From Allacma fusca (taxonomy: Eukaryota > Arthropoda > Collembola > Symphypleona > Sminthuridae), in assembly GCA_947179485.1 (NCBI GenBank), contig OX359250.1, positions 2,687,661 through 2,751,660 of the forward strand: a DNA stretch of 64,000 nt, in the 5' to 3' direction. A program made the position numbers and the translations under genes. Positions 1-13,100 of this stretch are shown piece by piece. Below the pieces are notes generated by a model, which saw only the letters and a program-made list of their open reading frames with translations, ran no database searches and was not told where the DNA came from. Positions within the stretch are counted from its first letter, which is position 1; each line of letters opens with the position of its first letter.

Positions 1-1300
1 TTTCAAGTTATACTATTGTACATATACTTTAAAATAGAAAAACCCGAAATTTTATTTTGATTTATTTTTGATGGCTCGGAGAATTAGAGGACTGGATGAG
101 TAGTAAATGACAATGAGAAAAACAATGAGTTTGTGCTTGCACTGTCGTTAGTTCAAAAGGAAATTATTTTTTTTTAAATTTATTTACTAGATACGTTCAA
201 TTCAAGGTTCTGTGAGTGATGCTTTTTAAGGTTTCCTTCATACAAGAAGAAAATATCAGGGCACAAAGAGAACCGCGTAAAATAAAAGGTTGGCCTTATT
301 TCTGGAACTTCTAAAAAATATAATTTACATTTGCGTCACGAATATAAGTAATATTAATGTCAACCTTAGCTGCAAAAACCACATCAAGTTACAACTGAGC
401 TAAGGTTGAAGGCCTACTTAGAATAACCGATAACATTATCCTGTATGGTTGTCCTAAACTTATATCTTTCGAGAAACTACATGAATTGTACTGACTGCAC
501 TATGCAAACAAGAAGTTGCTGGAAACTGCATGTACATTACAGTTACAATTGGTGCTATTATATTGACATGGGACGTCGACGATTTTCTACAATTAAATAT
601 CAACATCTAGAATAATTTATGAATGATAAAACAGTGTTTGCAGCCGTATGTTGTTGTAGATTCACAAAATGTGAAATGCTTTGATCCTTCGACCATTTTT
701 TCTGTCTACTTGATGGGTTTTGACTTCCAGGATCAGCATATTCTTCGTAATGTTGGGATTCTTCAGGTGTGCTCATTTTCCAGTTGTTTAAAAAATATTA
801 ATATTTAAAGCAAAAATTAATCAAAGAAAAACACCAGCAAAGATTGTGCACGCAACACGTTGCTCGTTAAAACCCCGCAATACCCGCTTCGCCCTTTCAC
901 AAAAACGTTAGATTTAAATTAGCGGATAAATAGGAACTTGGCACTTGACCATGAAAGGTCGAGTTCATGGCTTTGCAGTTGTATGATCCGAACTTGATCA
1001 TGGTAGTAATGTCAAGTCTGGATAAAACCAAGACTTGATTCAAGCAGTAATTTCATGTTTACATGAACGCGAGATTTCAATGGTAAGTTCAAATTAAGTT
1101 GTAACCCGAACCCGTTCATTCCACATCTGGACAAGCACCAGGCAGGTTCTAAAGAGAACCTATCCCCAAACCCCTTGTTCAGTGCAGTGTCTCTCTCCTA
1201 TATACGTTCCTTAAAAACCTCTGACTAGAAGCTTGTTTATAATTACTTATATATACTTGTGTTGCTTTCACTTGACATTTAGCGTGATGGCTTCTATTGC
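1..1300. other. No recognisable gene
   Basis: No convincing coding frame. A 12-bp inverted pair (CAACCTTAGC at 361 and GCTAAGGTTG at 399) is the only structure noted and could be the end of an old inverted-repeat element. Confidence 0.4.
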
Positions 1301-1315
1301 TACAACAGTCTAACT

Positions 1316-1496
1316 ATGCGATTAAATAATTGTAAATTGTGCTCAGATAAACTAAGGCGCAAAGTGTTGTTTTTAGCTTGCAATAAGTGTAAAAGCTTTT
1401 ACCACTGCAAGTGCTTAAACATGGTTTATAGGTGTACACAGCTATTGAAATTGATCTTTGGTGCTGTACTGACTGTGAATTAATCTCTAGATGTTA
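1316..1496 (+). pseudogene. PHD-finger relic (retroelement ORF1-like)
   Basis: A short frame from the ATG at 1316 contains NCKLCSDKLRRK, then LACNKCKSFYHCKCLNM: Cys-x2-Cys, Cys-x2-Cys and His/Cys spacing of a C4HC3 PHD finger. The last pair, WCCTDCEL, follows in another frame near 1462-1480, so one frameshift splits it. A similar fragment (CKNFYR) lies near 1525. PHD fingers of this kind are common in ORF1 proteins of non-LTR retrotransposons, but no reverse transcriptase follows in this orientation. Best read as a decayed fragment. Confidence 0.4.
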
Positions 1497-1799
1497 AAGT
1501 GGATCTGCATACTGTAAGTAATGTAAAAACTTCTATCGTTGACTGTACTGAATTTAGGGCACATAACTTAAACAATTAATTAACTAAGTTTCTACATCTA
1601 AATATTCAAATTTTTGGACTGTACAAGCTAGAGGAAATTAAATTTTTGCTCGGTAATGCTCGGTAAACAGTGATATTGCATTGTTTGTTGAAACATGATC
1701 TTGTAAAGTTTTACTTGAACTTGAATTCCAGGTCTGTTGTATACAATATATTTTACAAACAGTTGCAAGAGCAACTTTTCACAAACAAAATTGGTTTGA

Positions 1800-2703
1800 T
1801 TACTTAGCTCTCCTGATACACCCGTCAATCGTAAACTCATTTATTTTAAAACCTAATTTAGGACGATTGTAGACATTCGGGAAAACTGACGAGGAGGGTG
1901 ACCATACCGCCTTCAGTCGAATCTGATCCAGTGATAAACCACCTGCAGCTGCTACAGAAATTGAAGCGTGACGAACGCTGTTAACCCAAGTAGGTCGTAA
2001 TATATATTCCGCTAAGCTTGAAAATACGTTTATCCAGCAAGAAATGTTCTGAGAACACACAAGTACATGTGGCTTTTAAAAAACCAAGAAAAGATGGTTG
2101 GAATGATGCGAATGAAATTGGTTTCTTTTGAAGGTAAGTAGATAAAATCCTAGAGACGCAAACGTGTGGATGATCTGCGAAGCGAGGCAAGAGCAAGACC
2201 GGTTGTGTTTACCCAGGTTTGGAGGTCTTAATTGGAGAGTGAATCTTGAATTCAGTACCACTTTCTTTCTCGACAATGTCACGTACATTAATCAGGGAGA
2301 ACGTTTGTGCCCTGTGGGCAGTAGCTAGACTAATAAGACCGATAGTCTTCATAGTGATATATCCAAGGAATACATCTTGAAGTGGTTGTTTCCCAGGTAG
2401 TCCAGGTGGATGTGTGCCAATGCCGTCTGATTCTATGCAAGATACTAATGTCAGAAAAGATCTAGCAGCATTCATGCTACTGTATCAGGGGTCCAGGTCA
2501 TATAGATGTTGAAGAAATGACAGAACTTCATTTAATTCAACCACCGAAGGGTCCCAATTAGAAGTCACACAGAAATTGGTCAAGCATTTACAGTATACAG
2601 GGTATTGTCGTAAGGATGAAAAGGTCATAGATGTGGTGATGATGTCTATAGTATTTGAGTTGATTTGTTGTCTGGTTAGCACCGGGCGGACAAGATCCAA
2701 CAA
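1800..2703 (-). pseudogene. DIRS-like tyrosine recombinase, broken
   Basis: Minus-strand frames 2703-2485, 2475-2209 and 2060-1800 together resemble the tyrosine recombinase of DIRS-type retrotransposons. SLATAHRAQTFSLINV contains the first catalytic Arg region, SPIKTSKPG follows it, and SVRHASISVAAAGG is the second Arg box. VYNRP near 1865 holds the nucleophilic Tyr. The usual His of the His-x-x-Arg box is replaced by Asn (NSVRHAS). The domain is split over three frames, so it is inactive. It lies downstream of RNase H and RT pieces in the order expected for DIRS. Confidence 0.72.
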
Positions 2704-2966
2704 GTAGAGGTAGTGTTATTGAGTGAATGTTGCTTGCTGGAAACAGAAGTAAATCAGGCATTGCAATGACTTACTGTTTCCATTTCGGTAGATTCATGAA
2801 AGGGGGAACCAGGGTTTGCTAGGCCAGTACAGTACTACTACCACCCTCTCTTATCGCTCGCCTCGCTTTATCAGAAATAATTTTCTGGAGAATCTTAAAG
2901 AGTAAATGCATCTACATCCCATGAAAAAGTGTCAATTTTCCAGGAAATATCTCAACAGGAACAAGT

Positions 2967-3675
2967 CTATATTGACAGGAAACCCTCCGGCATGTGGCAG
3001 GATTTGTTCAAAACGGATACACGGAGTTCCAACTCGGTCTCGAACCTGTGAGAGCGTGATTCACGATCGGTGTAGTTATCGGAAGTGATATAGGAGGCAA
3101 ACCTATAAAGGTGTCTGTGTTCGCGAAAATTCCAGATCTGGGAGGCTGGACTATTTAGTTCGGGATATTGGAATCTCTCAAATATATTTATGTAAGAAAT
3201 AGCTGTGCTGTTAACTATTCTAAATATAAATGCACAGCTTCGACTTTTGGAAGCAAAAGCTCTCAACCCGTAGAGAGCATCAACAATTTCGACAAAATTA
3301 ATGCTTGTATCATGATAGGTTGTACCCCAGAAACATTTGATTGTGCCTCGATTACTAGATAGGGAAGCGTCCAAAAATTACATGTTGAAATTAGAAGATA
3401 ATAAGGGACTGTATATTGTGGACGGCAGTGTTCTTAGCCATCAGGAAATATCCTCCTTACATTCTGAAAACAAAGTTTCTTTGGTAGTGCTGGTGAATAG
3501 CAAGAAACTTTAGTCTTTCAAAATTCTTCGTATATAGAAGACCGCAAGGGACACATGAAATGAGAGTGCCAATTAGTTCAGCCAATGACGTAAGGGTCCA
3601 GTGAGTAAGTAAACAGTTTTTGGTGAGGACAGGATATAAAAGGATTTTTAGACCATTAACTGCCTCTAATACCAT
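2967..3675 (-). pseudogene. DIRS-like reverse transcriptase C-terminus and RNase H, broken
   Basis: Frame 3675-3457 reads LAELIGTLISCVPCGLLYTKNFERLKF, typical of the connection between RT and RNase H in DIRS elements. Frame 3374-2967 starts MDASLSSN and continues with VEIVDALYGLRAFAS, STAISYINIFERFQYPELNS and LYRFASYITSDNYTDRESR, the RNase H pattern of this class. Most of the RT domain (fingers and palm) is missing because the next upstream frame at 3683-3934 is already Ser/Arg-rich, gag-like material. This indicates an internal deletion near 3680. Confidence 0.7.
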
Positions 3676-3682
3676 TTTATAT

Positions 3683-4780
3683 TTAGTAATGGATTCCTAA
3701 CTGCGGGTAAAAAACCTTAGAATTTCCATTGGTCGATGTTTGACGAGAACGCCAGCTGCGGTGGCTTGACTTGGATTGACGGAGCGGGCCCTGGAAGTTT
3801 AAACGATCCTCCCGAATTGATTTCCTTTTGTGACCTTGTAGTTTACTTGAGACGACGGGTTTATTGGTTTTGAGGGAATGGCGAACTTTGGACATTTCCG
3901 CCAAGACCTTGACTTTACTGTGAGTCTTCGCCAAATTCCAAGAGGAAATCGAACTTGGAATCTGTCACAATTTTCTTGACCTTTTCCTTGAAATTGGATG
4001 TGACCACTTGTGTTCTAAGTGTGCTGATAGTGTTGAAGATGTAGGATTTGGGTTCCTGTCGATTGTGAAAACCTCTTCCTTCTTCTTAAGCCGGGCACCT
4101 GTTATAGCTCGACAAAATACTATAAGAGCAGCCACTATAAACTTTTTCCAAGTAGAGAACTGACGATTTCTTGAGCCCAAAAACTCAGCGATAATCTCCG
4201 TTTGAAGTTTTGGCTTCAGCTTAGGTGGAGATATACGTGAACAGTTAGACGAAACTGACATGGTGGCTTGAATTTCCGTTCTCTTGATATCATGAACACC
4301 ATCGGTAGCAATTAGATTCCAATTTTTGACTAGACCAGCATTTATTTTTTCAGAGTAAATATTTGGTTTCCTTGGCATGATTCCTGTGCATCGTCATCCA
4401 CACCCATTTAAAGTAAGAGTACGTCATTATCAGCGTCAACACGAACATTGGTCAATGTGATCTTGTTCTAGTTAGAATTCTGACCATGGTTAAACCTGGA
4501 TGAATGAGAACGTTGTGAAGTCTGCTACAACTGCGGGTAGAAAACTTACGAAGAATTTTCTGCATTGCATTAATTTGCAGTTGTGAATAGGAACCGTGAC
4601 TGGATGAACTCCACGTTGGAGTGCAACTTCTGTTTTCACAGCTATGAGAACGGTAGGGCTAAAGACCTCTTTCTGGTGGGTTAGAATCGGAGATAGAATC
4701 CCTGGAACGAGGGTGTCTAGACCTAGAACGGCTAATATCCATACTGCTGGTGGTACCAGGAGAAGAGAGTGATGATTCTT
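3683..4780 (-). pseudogene. Gag-like and N-terminal DIRS fragments, partly duplicated
   Basis: Frames at 3683-3934 and 3965-4378 (minus) sit upstream of the DIRS RNase H. The first is Ser/Arg/Lys-rich and ends with NGNSKVFYPQL. The second, starting MPRKPNIYSEK, is basic. A related Ser/Arg-rich stretch ending in VFYPQL reappears in another frame at about 4490-4780 (plus-strand landmark ACTGCGGGTA at both 3700 and 4530). There are thus two partial copies or a local duplication. I cannot assign a precise function. Confidence 0.35.
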
Positions 4781-5570
4781 GTTTGGGGCCTTCATTGACA
4801 AACCGAAACTAAAGAGAAAACGCCTGGAATAGTAAGCTGTATCAATAATATAGTTAAAACCGTTACTGTATGAAAGTCGTTGAAAATTAATGGGAAATTT
4901 TCTGGACAGGAAAATTCGGTTTTGAAGAAAACGGATTTTCACCGGAGCTAAAAACGATTGTCTGCTGTAGTAGACACCGAAGTGCGTGGAGTAATAGGGT
5001 AGCAAAGTAATCAAATTTTGTGTATAAAAAGTTATTGTCGTAACTATTTTTAAAATGTGTGGAATGCAAGAAGGCATACAAGTCGTAATTATGATGGACG
5101 CGTCAAATGAAGTATAATTATCCATATAACATGTTGTCGTTGAATGAAAATATAGCAAGACAAGAAAATCCTACTTTCATCTTTGTATACTAACCTAGCG
5201 TCCTGTGTTTAGGTCCTGCCCACAGTTTTCCACGTCAGAACCTACAAAGAAACTTCCTGAAAAGTCTCTTGAATTTTCTGAGAAACTTTTGCTAATAGAT
5301 TTTTTGTGAAAGATATTTAGCCAAGAACGTTTTTTCAGATGTTCTCGAAGTCTAAAAATAAGTTTTGGTTATGGAGATTTTGATATTAAAGAATTCGTCC
5401 CAACTAGTTATTGTTACACGATACAACAATTGTTCAGTAACCAATTCACGAAAACTAATTTCATTTCATTCATCTGGTTATTATTTTGGCGTAGTAGAAT
5501 TCGAAAACCTGTATTGTTTAATAAATATAAACCATAAATGATTTCAAATGATTTTTTAAACCGTTTGAAA

Positions 5571-5875
5571 TAGGATACCCTTAAATCATAGTGAAAATGA
5601 CCAAAACCGCAGACATTTGAAAAATTGGGCATTTGTGTCATTCAAATTCCACTGGGTAGGCAACTACCGTTGTGCATTTTTAATCAGCGAACCATACAGT
5701 ACCCGAGTATATCCGTTTTAAGCCATTTGTAATAGGATACCCTTAAATCCTAGGGAAAATGACCAAAATCCCAGATGTTTTTCAATGGTGGGAAGACATT
5801 TTTGGCATTCACATTCAACTAGGTAGTAGGCAAGTACCGTCGAGCACTTTTCATCAGCGAACCATGCAGTACACT
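5571..5875. repeat. Two-copy tandem repeat of about 150 bp
   Basis: The block starting AATAGGATACCCTTAAATC at 5571 and ending AGCGAACCATACAGTAC at 5702 is repeated, diverged, at 5731-5875. The same sequence family occurs at 13190-13290 and 24740-24830 directly before the right ends of the GGGTAC hATs, so it belongs to that element's interior. Confidence 0.7.
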
Positions 5876-6038
5876 ACAATTACCCTAGTACAAACAACAG
5901 ATACTCGGGTACAGGTTTTGGGTACATTATGAGTACATTACGGTAAATTGTGGGTGCAGGTACATTTTAGTTTCGAGTATGGGTACAGGTACTATAGAAA
6001 CGGTACTGTCCCGGCTTCTGTACCCAGTAAGAGCACTG
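5876..6038. mobile_element. Right end of a GGGTAC-family hAT element
   Basis: The segment ends GTACCCAGTAAGAGCACTG at 6038 and is followed by GTTTAGCATGG, exactly as at 13447 and 25003. It carries spaced GGGTAC motifs. Its left end was not found. It probably extends back to about 5.5 kb, where it meets unrelated DIRS debris. Confidence 0.6.
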
Positions 6039-6117
6039 GTTTAGCATGGCGCATTATGGATTTAGTATAATGCCGGGTTCAAAGTGTATAAAATCATCCA
6101 TGTAAAATGTAAATTAC

Positions 6118-7136
6118 CTAGTTCAGGGTATAAATCCTTAAGAAACTCGTCCTTCATTAGCAAATCCGACTGATTCTTAGCCTTAGCAAAATTTCGATTT
6201 GAATGTTCGGTAACGGTATTTGCATAGCAGGGAAAACTCTCTGAAGGGAAGTCATCTGCAACATTCAACTTAACAACTTGCTTGAATTCTGTTACTGAAG
6301 ATCTCACAATCCAGTACTTATACCGGTCTCTGTCCGTTGTTTGATGAACAATGGTCACAGTAAACTGAATTTTGTGTGGACGAGAGCCATCTTTTGGGTT
6401 CCACGTCCAAAAGAAAGATTCCTTCTCTAAGGAAGAAGTTCCGAGTCTTGGGATCGTGTAAGCATACCGCGTGGTCTGCACAAATGAAATAAATGGAGTA
6501 TATCAATGATCAAATGTAAATTGTATACTGTACATAATTACATGGTTCATGCAAACAGAATCTACTGAACGAACGGCCATCTTACCCCGTACTTCTCTTT
6601 GAGCATTGGATCATGTGTACAATCGTGACGTAACTGTCTTTCGCCTTGCATTTTAGCAATGGGATCGGGACAAGCTTTGTTTCCAAAATGACCAACGGGG
6701 ATGCCTTCTTCGTTTAAGGCGATTATTGCCAAAAATTGATACTGTTCAGCATCAACCTCATGCTCAGCCACTACTGATAAAGTGTTTTCGTCCCCTTTAC
6801 CAAACATTTCGTATATTTTGAGGGAAATCGGTGGCAGTGAATCTTGCGGATCGCCTTGAACTTCAAAATGCTTAGTTGCACCACACAACACTTTCTGTCT
6901 GGCAAGTGTTGGAACTCCATGAACTGAAGCGATGGTGGGCCATGGAGTCGGAGCGGATTCCTTTGTTGTGGTTGGTTCTGTAGGAGGTTCTGTTGTGGTT
7001 GGTTCTGTAGGAGGTTCTGTTGTGGTTGGTTCCGTAAAAGGTTCTGTAGATGATTCTATTGTGGAAGGTTCTGTGGAAGTTTCTATTGCAGGAGGTTCCG
7101 TGGACGTTTCTGTAGAAGATTCTATTGTGGAAGATC
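6118..7136 (-). CDS. Module A: mucin-like linker plus Reeler-like domain, exons 6586-7136 and 6118-6475
   Basis: Last module visible in transcription order. The first exon (551 nt, starting in phase 1 at the acceptor before 7136) encodes about 70 residues of Thr/Ser/Glu/Pro repeats, then the segment [20 protein letters not shown], then the first half of the domain with Cys in [15 protein letters not shown] and RHDCTHDP. A 110-nt phase-0 intron (6476-6585, donor GG|GTAAGA, acceptor TTTGTGCAG) leads to the second exon (358 nt) with [16 protein letters not shown] and the fourth Cys in SFPCYANT, ending at CTAG|GTAATT in phase 1. A phase-0 acceptor 16 nt further upstream (TGTAG before 7152) also exists but would not match the phase of the preceding module. 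The exon that should follow 6118 was not found in the first 6.1 kb. Confidence 0.7.
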
Positions 7137-10100
7137 CTGTAGAATGTTTAAACTACATGTATTACTTTCAAATTTAATGATTTTCCTTTACTGGCTTAAT
7201 TCAGGAAATAAACTAATCATGAATGCTTTGTTAAGGTTAACGACAATATTGTCCAAATACATAATTTTTCGCGGATTGTATCGTATGTTTTGATTGGAGA
7301 CGTACATAGTTTAGTTTACGAATAGAAGAGTCAGTTATAAATTACATATAAGTGTAGATTTTTCGGTTACTCGTAGGGGAAACATTATTGGTTTGGGATG
7401 GGAATCTAATTGACAAAATGCTTTACGGATCCCAGAGATATTCTTCCAACTGAAGGGTAGCTATGAAAGAGTTTTGATAGCAACAACGCTAATAATATGC
7501 TGATACTGACATATTTGGATACGTGTTGGGGGCTGAAAAATATCGAGTAGCATTGCCTAGCTGACTTCAGGCTTTAGAGTACTCCAATTGGTTCAGGGGT
7601 TCAAAAGTTTTCCATTCCATATCTTTCTTCATTGAAGGGTCCCGAAAGTAGTGTTTTAGCGATTTTTACACTTAAGGCACTTTTGAAAGGAGTTACAAAA
7701 ACTTGCTAGTCAAAGTAAAACCATCTTCATAAAAACAAAACCAAGTGCACACAGAACCTTCATAGACCCCCGGTAAACTTTAATCGTTCATTTCTCCTAA
7801 GGTGGGCAAACTTTTATTGCATTTACCTACGTCAGTTTATAATATGTTAGTTATCTTGAGGTATCTAATTTTCAACAATGGTGCAAAAATTTGTGTGCAG
7901 TAAAAGTTAACTCAACTGTCGGAATGATTTTGAATACTCTGTTATTTTGGCTCACGTTTTGGGACTCTCGTCCCGAAACGAAGAATTTCATTTTGACTGA
8001 CGCTTATTTTCTTAGTTTGGTACTATTGACTTTACCGATTTTTTACCAAATTAACTATTGCAGTTATGGTCATTTCGATCATTTGCATCCGAATGGAATG
8101 AAATTATAAAATACGAAAATGCCTCACCCATGAAGTAGGGTTCGGAGTTTGTAAGGATGACAGGACGATTCTTTTTATGTGAAATAATATCCAGCTGGTA
8201 ATTCCGAGGTTGTTTTTCAGCAACGATTTTTAAATGGCTTGTTGAATTCTTTCAGGAGCTATTCGTTTTCATCAGGGATGTTTTAAATTATTATAATTTT
8301 TTGCTACCGGAAGGAGTATATGAATGTTAATGTTTTTCTTGTAAGAATTAAAGATGCAACAGGGAAAACAAAACTCGTCTTCCAGGGAGATTTACAACAA
8401 TCCTAATCGTGCCTGGAAGATGCATACGTGTGTAGTACTTAATAATTATTGCTTTTGATGAAAGTATTACAACAAGGTTTCATGTAGCTTGAAGCGTTAT
8501 CTGGGGAAGTCTGGGGTTGAAGTGTAATATTGTGTGTGTTAAGAATGAGTTGTTTTTTCTACACAAGGTCTTAAATTTTCTACCCTGACCCGGGACAGTG
8601 CGGTAGAGCTTCTGTTGGGGACAAAATTCCGGTCCCGTCCCGATATTTTTTCAAAACCTTTGTCCACAGTCCCGTCCCGACAATCGGGACACTGTGACAA
8701 AAACCTTGTCCCCGGTACCGTCCCGATAGTCGGGACATGGGGACAAAAACGTTGGCCCCGTCCCGTCCCCAGAATTTTTAAAAAACGTTGTCCCCGATCA
8801 CGGAAATCGGGGCATGTGAACAAAATTCCTGTCCCGTCTCGATAATTACTAAAAACAGTAGTCGACATTATCATACCGAAAATCGGAACATAAGGAAAAA
8901 TTCGTACAAGAAATATTTGTACCAAAAACATAAAAAACTTTAATAGAATCGTATTTCCAAGATTTCTCCTTAAGACAGCTTAAATCACGGTTATATTTCA
9001 ACAGTAGGAAAGTACGAGTAGTATTAACTATAACTGTTCTATTTCAGTCACCAAAATTATTCTGGCACTCAAGTTTCGAATGCGTTTTCAAATAATGTGT
9101 ATGATTACTTACTTTTATTATGATTATAAATATATATAACTTGTCTTTATTCGCTCTAATGCCAAAATCTAATAATCCTAATCATAAAACCATGATGAAG
9201 TACCAGTCATTTTTTGAGCAATACGCTTCATTTTCAACTGAAATACAGATAGAACTCACAGAATAGTTTACTCACGAGCATTAAAAGCTGAAACGTTATC
9301 CTTGTTCTGCTTTGCTTGATCGTCCCGTCCCGTTATACACACGGCCAAAAAGCATATCCCGTTCCGAATACAATGGGGACGATTGTTTTGTCCCCGTCCC
9401 GCCCCAAAAATAATGGGGACAATTTTTTCTGTCCCCATCCCGTCCCGATTATAATAGGGAATATTTTTGTCCCCGTCCTGTCCCGAAAATAATGGGGACA
9501 ATTTTTTTGTCCTCGACCTGTCCCGAATACGACATGGGGACAATTATTTTGTCCCCGGGGACGCCCCGTCCCGGTCCATCCAGTGTCCCGACGTCCCGTC
9601 CCCGGCAGAAGCTCTGCTGAGTGCGGCCTACCCTAGATTGCAATCCTGATGTATTTGGGCGATTATTCGTTTAGATACCTTATATGCATTTGAACGACTA
9701 ATTTAGATACTTTATGCACCTTTTGACAACTATCCATTCAGCTACATGGATTGAGCCAATTATGTATTTAACTACGTTGTACGTATAGCCAGGGTTGCAA
9801 AAATGAAAATGCCCTCAAAATGCCAAAAACGCGGAAAATGCCATACGTAGAAAATGCCCGGCATTTTGGCAAAAACATGAACATGAACATTGAAAAACAT
9901 ATGATGCACTATGACCATTATTGATCCTGTAGCGTAAACATGGGAGTTCGTGATATTCAAGCCCATCCAATCTGAAGAAAGTTTTACTTTCGATTTTCCA
10001 AAAAGAAATCCAATATTCCTAATTCATTATTTATGATCAGTAGTTTACAAAATGGATTAAGAAAATATTTCCAAAATCCTTAAACATTTTGCAATATTCA

Positions 10101-13100
10101 TTTGCTTTTAAAAGTTGCAAACACTCACCTCTATTATGTAAGAAGACTTTACGGGGTTTAAAAGAAAGATTTGACCACTGCCTGTGAATGTTTCAAATTT
10201 TGATAATAGTAAAAAAACAATACAAAAATGTCTATAAAAATTAGGTTTCATTAATAAAGAATTTTGGATTTTATAATTGTATTACTTGTAAAATATTTCA
10301 AAACTTGGTGCTTGTAGGGTAAATGTTTATTACTCCGAGTTACACTAATTTTAGGAGTTCAATATTTTGCAATGCAAAAACTTACTTTTTACTGTTGTCC
10401 AGTGTATAAACTATGGAATTCCTGTCAGTTTTAGATATTTTTGTGTTGCATATTAATGTTTGCCCGCGGAGTCTTATAAACATACATCATCATGCATGCG
10501 AACGAGATAATAATATAAAATAATTATTTGTTTTTCATAAAACTGTCTATTTAAAGATACAGTTTTAGGATATAGTATGCAAAATTGGTGGATAGCTAAA
10601 GTTTACATCGAAAAAATCGGGGCGAAAATGCCAAAAATGCCTCCCATAGGCTGAATACCCAAAGTGCCAAAAATGTCATAAAATGAAAATGCCATGGCAT
10701 TTTCAATTTTGCAACCCTGCGTATAACTTGATGCGTGTAGCAGTGCTTGGACTGGGTACGGGTAATACTCGGGTAAATGTGTACTGGTATGGGTACTACC
10801 CGGGTTCAGAAGTTGCATACTCGCAAATAAGCGGGTACTACCCGGATACTCTAGATTTTAGACAATAAAGTGGGTACGGGCAACAGGGTAGTACCCAATA
10901 GATACGGGTATAATTATGTAAAATACCTGTACCCGTGCACGCTGTACCTGGTAATGCAATGTGGTTCGCGTTTTGTTTGTTCATTTGTGCAGTTACTGTT
11001 CTTTGAGTAAAACAAATCTGTTTTCGAAAAAACAAAACCGCGATAAGATAAAACGAAACTAGAACAAACAAAGCACCACGATAGGGGTAATAACTTTCTC
11101 AAATTGTGAGTTTGAAAAAGTGACAAAAAATAACATGACCCCAAATTGACCTCAATGAATCACAACTAGCAACGTGACCTCTAATTGACCTGAGTGAGTC
11201 GCAATAGTAATATGATCTCAAATTGACTTTTTTGATGGGTCACAATCATTTTCACGACCTTAATTTGACCTTGGTGGGTTACAAGTAGACACATGACCTT
11301 ACATACACTTTCCCAGTCGGAAGAATATAAGCACCCCAGTGTTTTATTCGAAGCGCCTGTCATTTGAGTGTTCGCCGTAGCCATTGAAGTAGCCCAACAT
11401 TAGGTTCTGGTGGTATCGCAGCAGCATGCTGGGCCACATTGCCAATACAGCGTGCATACAAGAATGAAACAGGGATGCCGCAACGTTCGAGAAGCAGTGA
11501 AAATATGATAGTGCCCAGAAGTATGCTTGAAATAATCGAACATAGCGTGTTTCAAAATGACTGCTGAACGATGTTTGCTAGTCATGCTCTGAAATGGTCA
11601 TTTCATACCATTCCGTTTTATATTGCACCTGCTGTTGGAGAGTAAGCATGGCTGGAATAAATATTCAAAGTTCATGGATTACCTCTGATAACAAAAACTG
11701 TTATTGGCCTGATGTTAACGGAGCTGGATTGAAAAAGCTGTTGACAAATTCCAACTCCTGGTCGAATACTTCCACATGGACTCTGTACCCATTTCGGGTA
11801 AAAGGAACGTACAGTAAGTACCCTTTAACATATATTTACAGTTCAATGTATGTACACATTTGCATTAGGTATCAACATTAATGCAGCCCATTTTACTAAA
11901 CCTATTAACAATTCGCGTAGAATAAAGTTTGAATATTTTTGAAATAGAAAATTGTTATGTAACTACAACATGTTTAAATTTTGTGACGCTTTAGGGGGAA
12001 ATAGTTAAAGTGCATTCTACAATTTAAACATTAAAATCAGCGCGTGAGGCCACTAGGAAGGAAAAACAGCACCTGGTTGCTCGAGTGGTAGCTCGAATTT
12101 AGAATATCTCTGTTCTCCTCTGCTCTGCACTTTATAAAGCAAGCAAGTTTATCATTACAATGTTGCTTACTGTACTCTATGGAAACCCATCCTCATCAAA
12201 CCATCATCTCTCACAGTCGTGCACGTGTACTTGACTATTTCTAGCCTTAAATACTAACTGAAGGACTGAGCTAACCCTTTAGTATAATCTAAATATTCTA
12301 TGAAATGTAGCATAGACTCAAAGAATGACAATAATCTCAGCAGACATTTAATCAAAGTCCATCCATAAATTTGTGCTTTGATTATTTTTGTAATTCCTTT
12401 CTATTTACTTGTAATTTACGTTTGCTTAATAATTTATAGCTTCTATTTAGGAATATTTAGATTGTACTATAAGGAAACTCTGAGGGTTAGCTCAGTCCTT
12501 GAATTAGTACTAGGTATTAGCATATCGGTCATTTTATAAATATCGTTAATATCGTTATCGTTCTTCCTAAAAATGACGATAACGATATCGAATGACGATA
12601 TAACGATGTTTGTTTCAATTTGAAACGCATCGGTTAAGAATATAAAATATAAAAATAATCAACCAACACTGCCGAAGTATTAATGATTAATTAAATACTC
12701 ACCTTACTACTACTGTTTATAACAAAAAGTGCCACACAAATGCATTGTTCATAAAATTATCACAGCACTATTCTTTTTACTGATCCCATTCGGAACACCG
12801 AGACTATAGTTGGTATTAGTTGAATTAAAACTGGTACTGACAATGAGGATTTACGTAAGGCAAACCAACTATATTTTAACCCCATTGACAGCATTGGTAT
12901 TAATTGTTCTGAAACTGGTGAGAACATTAAGGAATAGCGCAGGTTCCACCAAGTACGCTTTGATCCCAGCAGAAACAAACATGGTATTAATTACAGAAAA
13001 ACTAGTTCTACACCTATGTATTAATGTATGTTTTTACACGTATAATTTTACACACGTATGGTTTGAGGAATCCAGGAATTTACATGGTATTATTATGAGC

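Larger units (their letters stand above)
5921..10879. repeat. Left copy of 4.96-kb tandem segmental duplication (other copy 13330-18288)
   Basis: Bases 5921-10879 reappear at a constant offset of 7,409. All open frames inside are the same in both copies and I saw no difference in the lines I compared. The match starts where copy two lacks a 13-bp stretch and ends where 10880 reads G and 18289 reads T. The block contains module A or B, two hAT insertions (8604-9619 and 9790-10719) and the left edge of the GGGTAC hAT, so the duplication is younger than those insertions. Confidence 0.92.

Noticed and set aside
4490-5158. 222-residue minus-strand frame with hydrophobic stretches
   Set aside because: Its lower part overlaps DIRS gag-like sequence in a different frame and its upper part shows no recognisable pattern. 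Probably chance.
7137-7152. Phase-0 acceptor TGTAG before TTTAAACATTC as the start of the module A exon
   Set aside because: It would start the exon in phase 0, while the preceding module ends in phase 1 and modules C, E, F and G all begin in phase 1. The AG at 7137-7138 fits.
6932-7177. Plus-strand frame of GSVVVGSV repeats (also 14341-14586)
   Set aside because: Antisense shadow of the short linker in modules A and B.
8539-8931. Arg/Pro/Gly-rich frames over the GTCCCG arrays, both strands (also 9268-9649 and the copies at 16-17 kb)
   Set aside because: They are low-complexity readings of hAT subterminal repeats, with no start context and no conservation.
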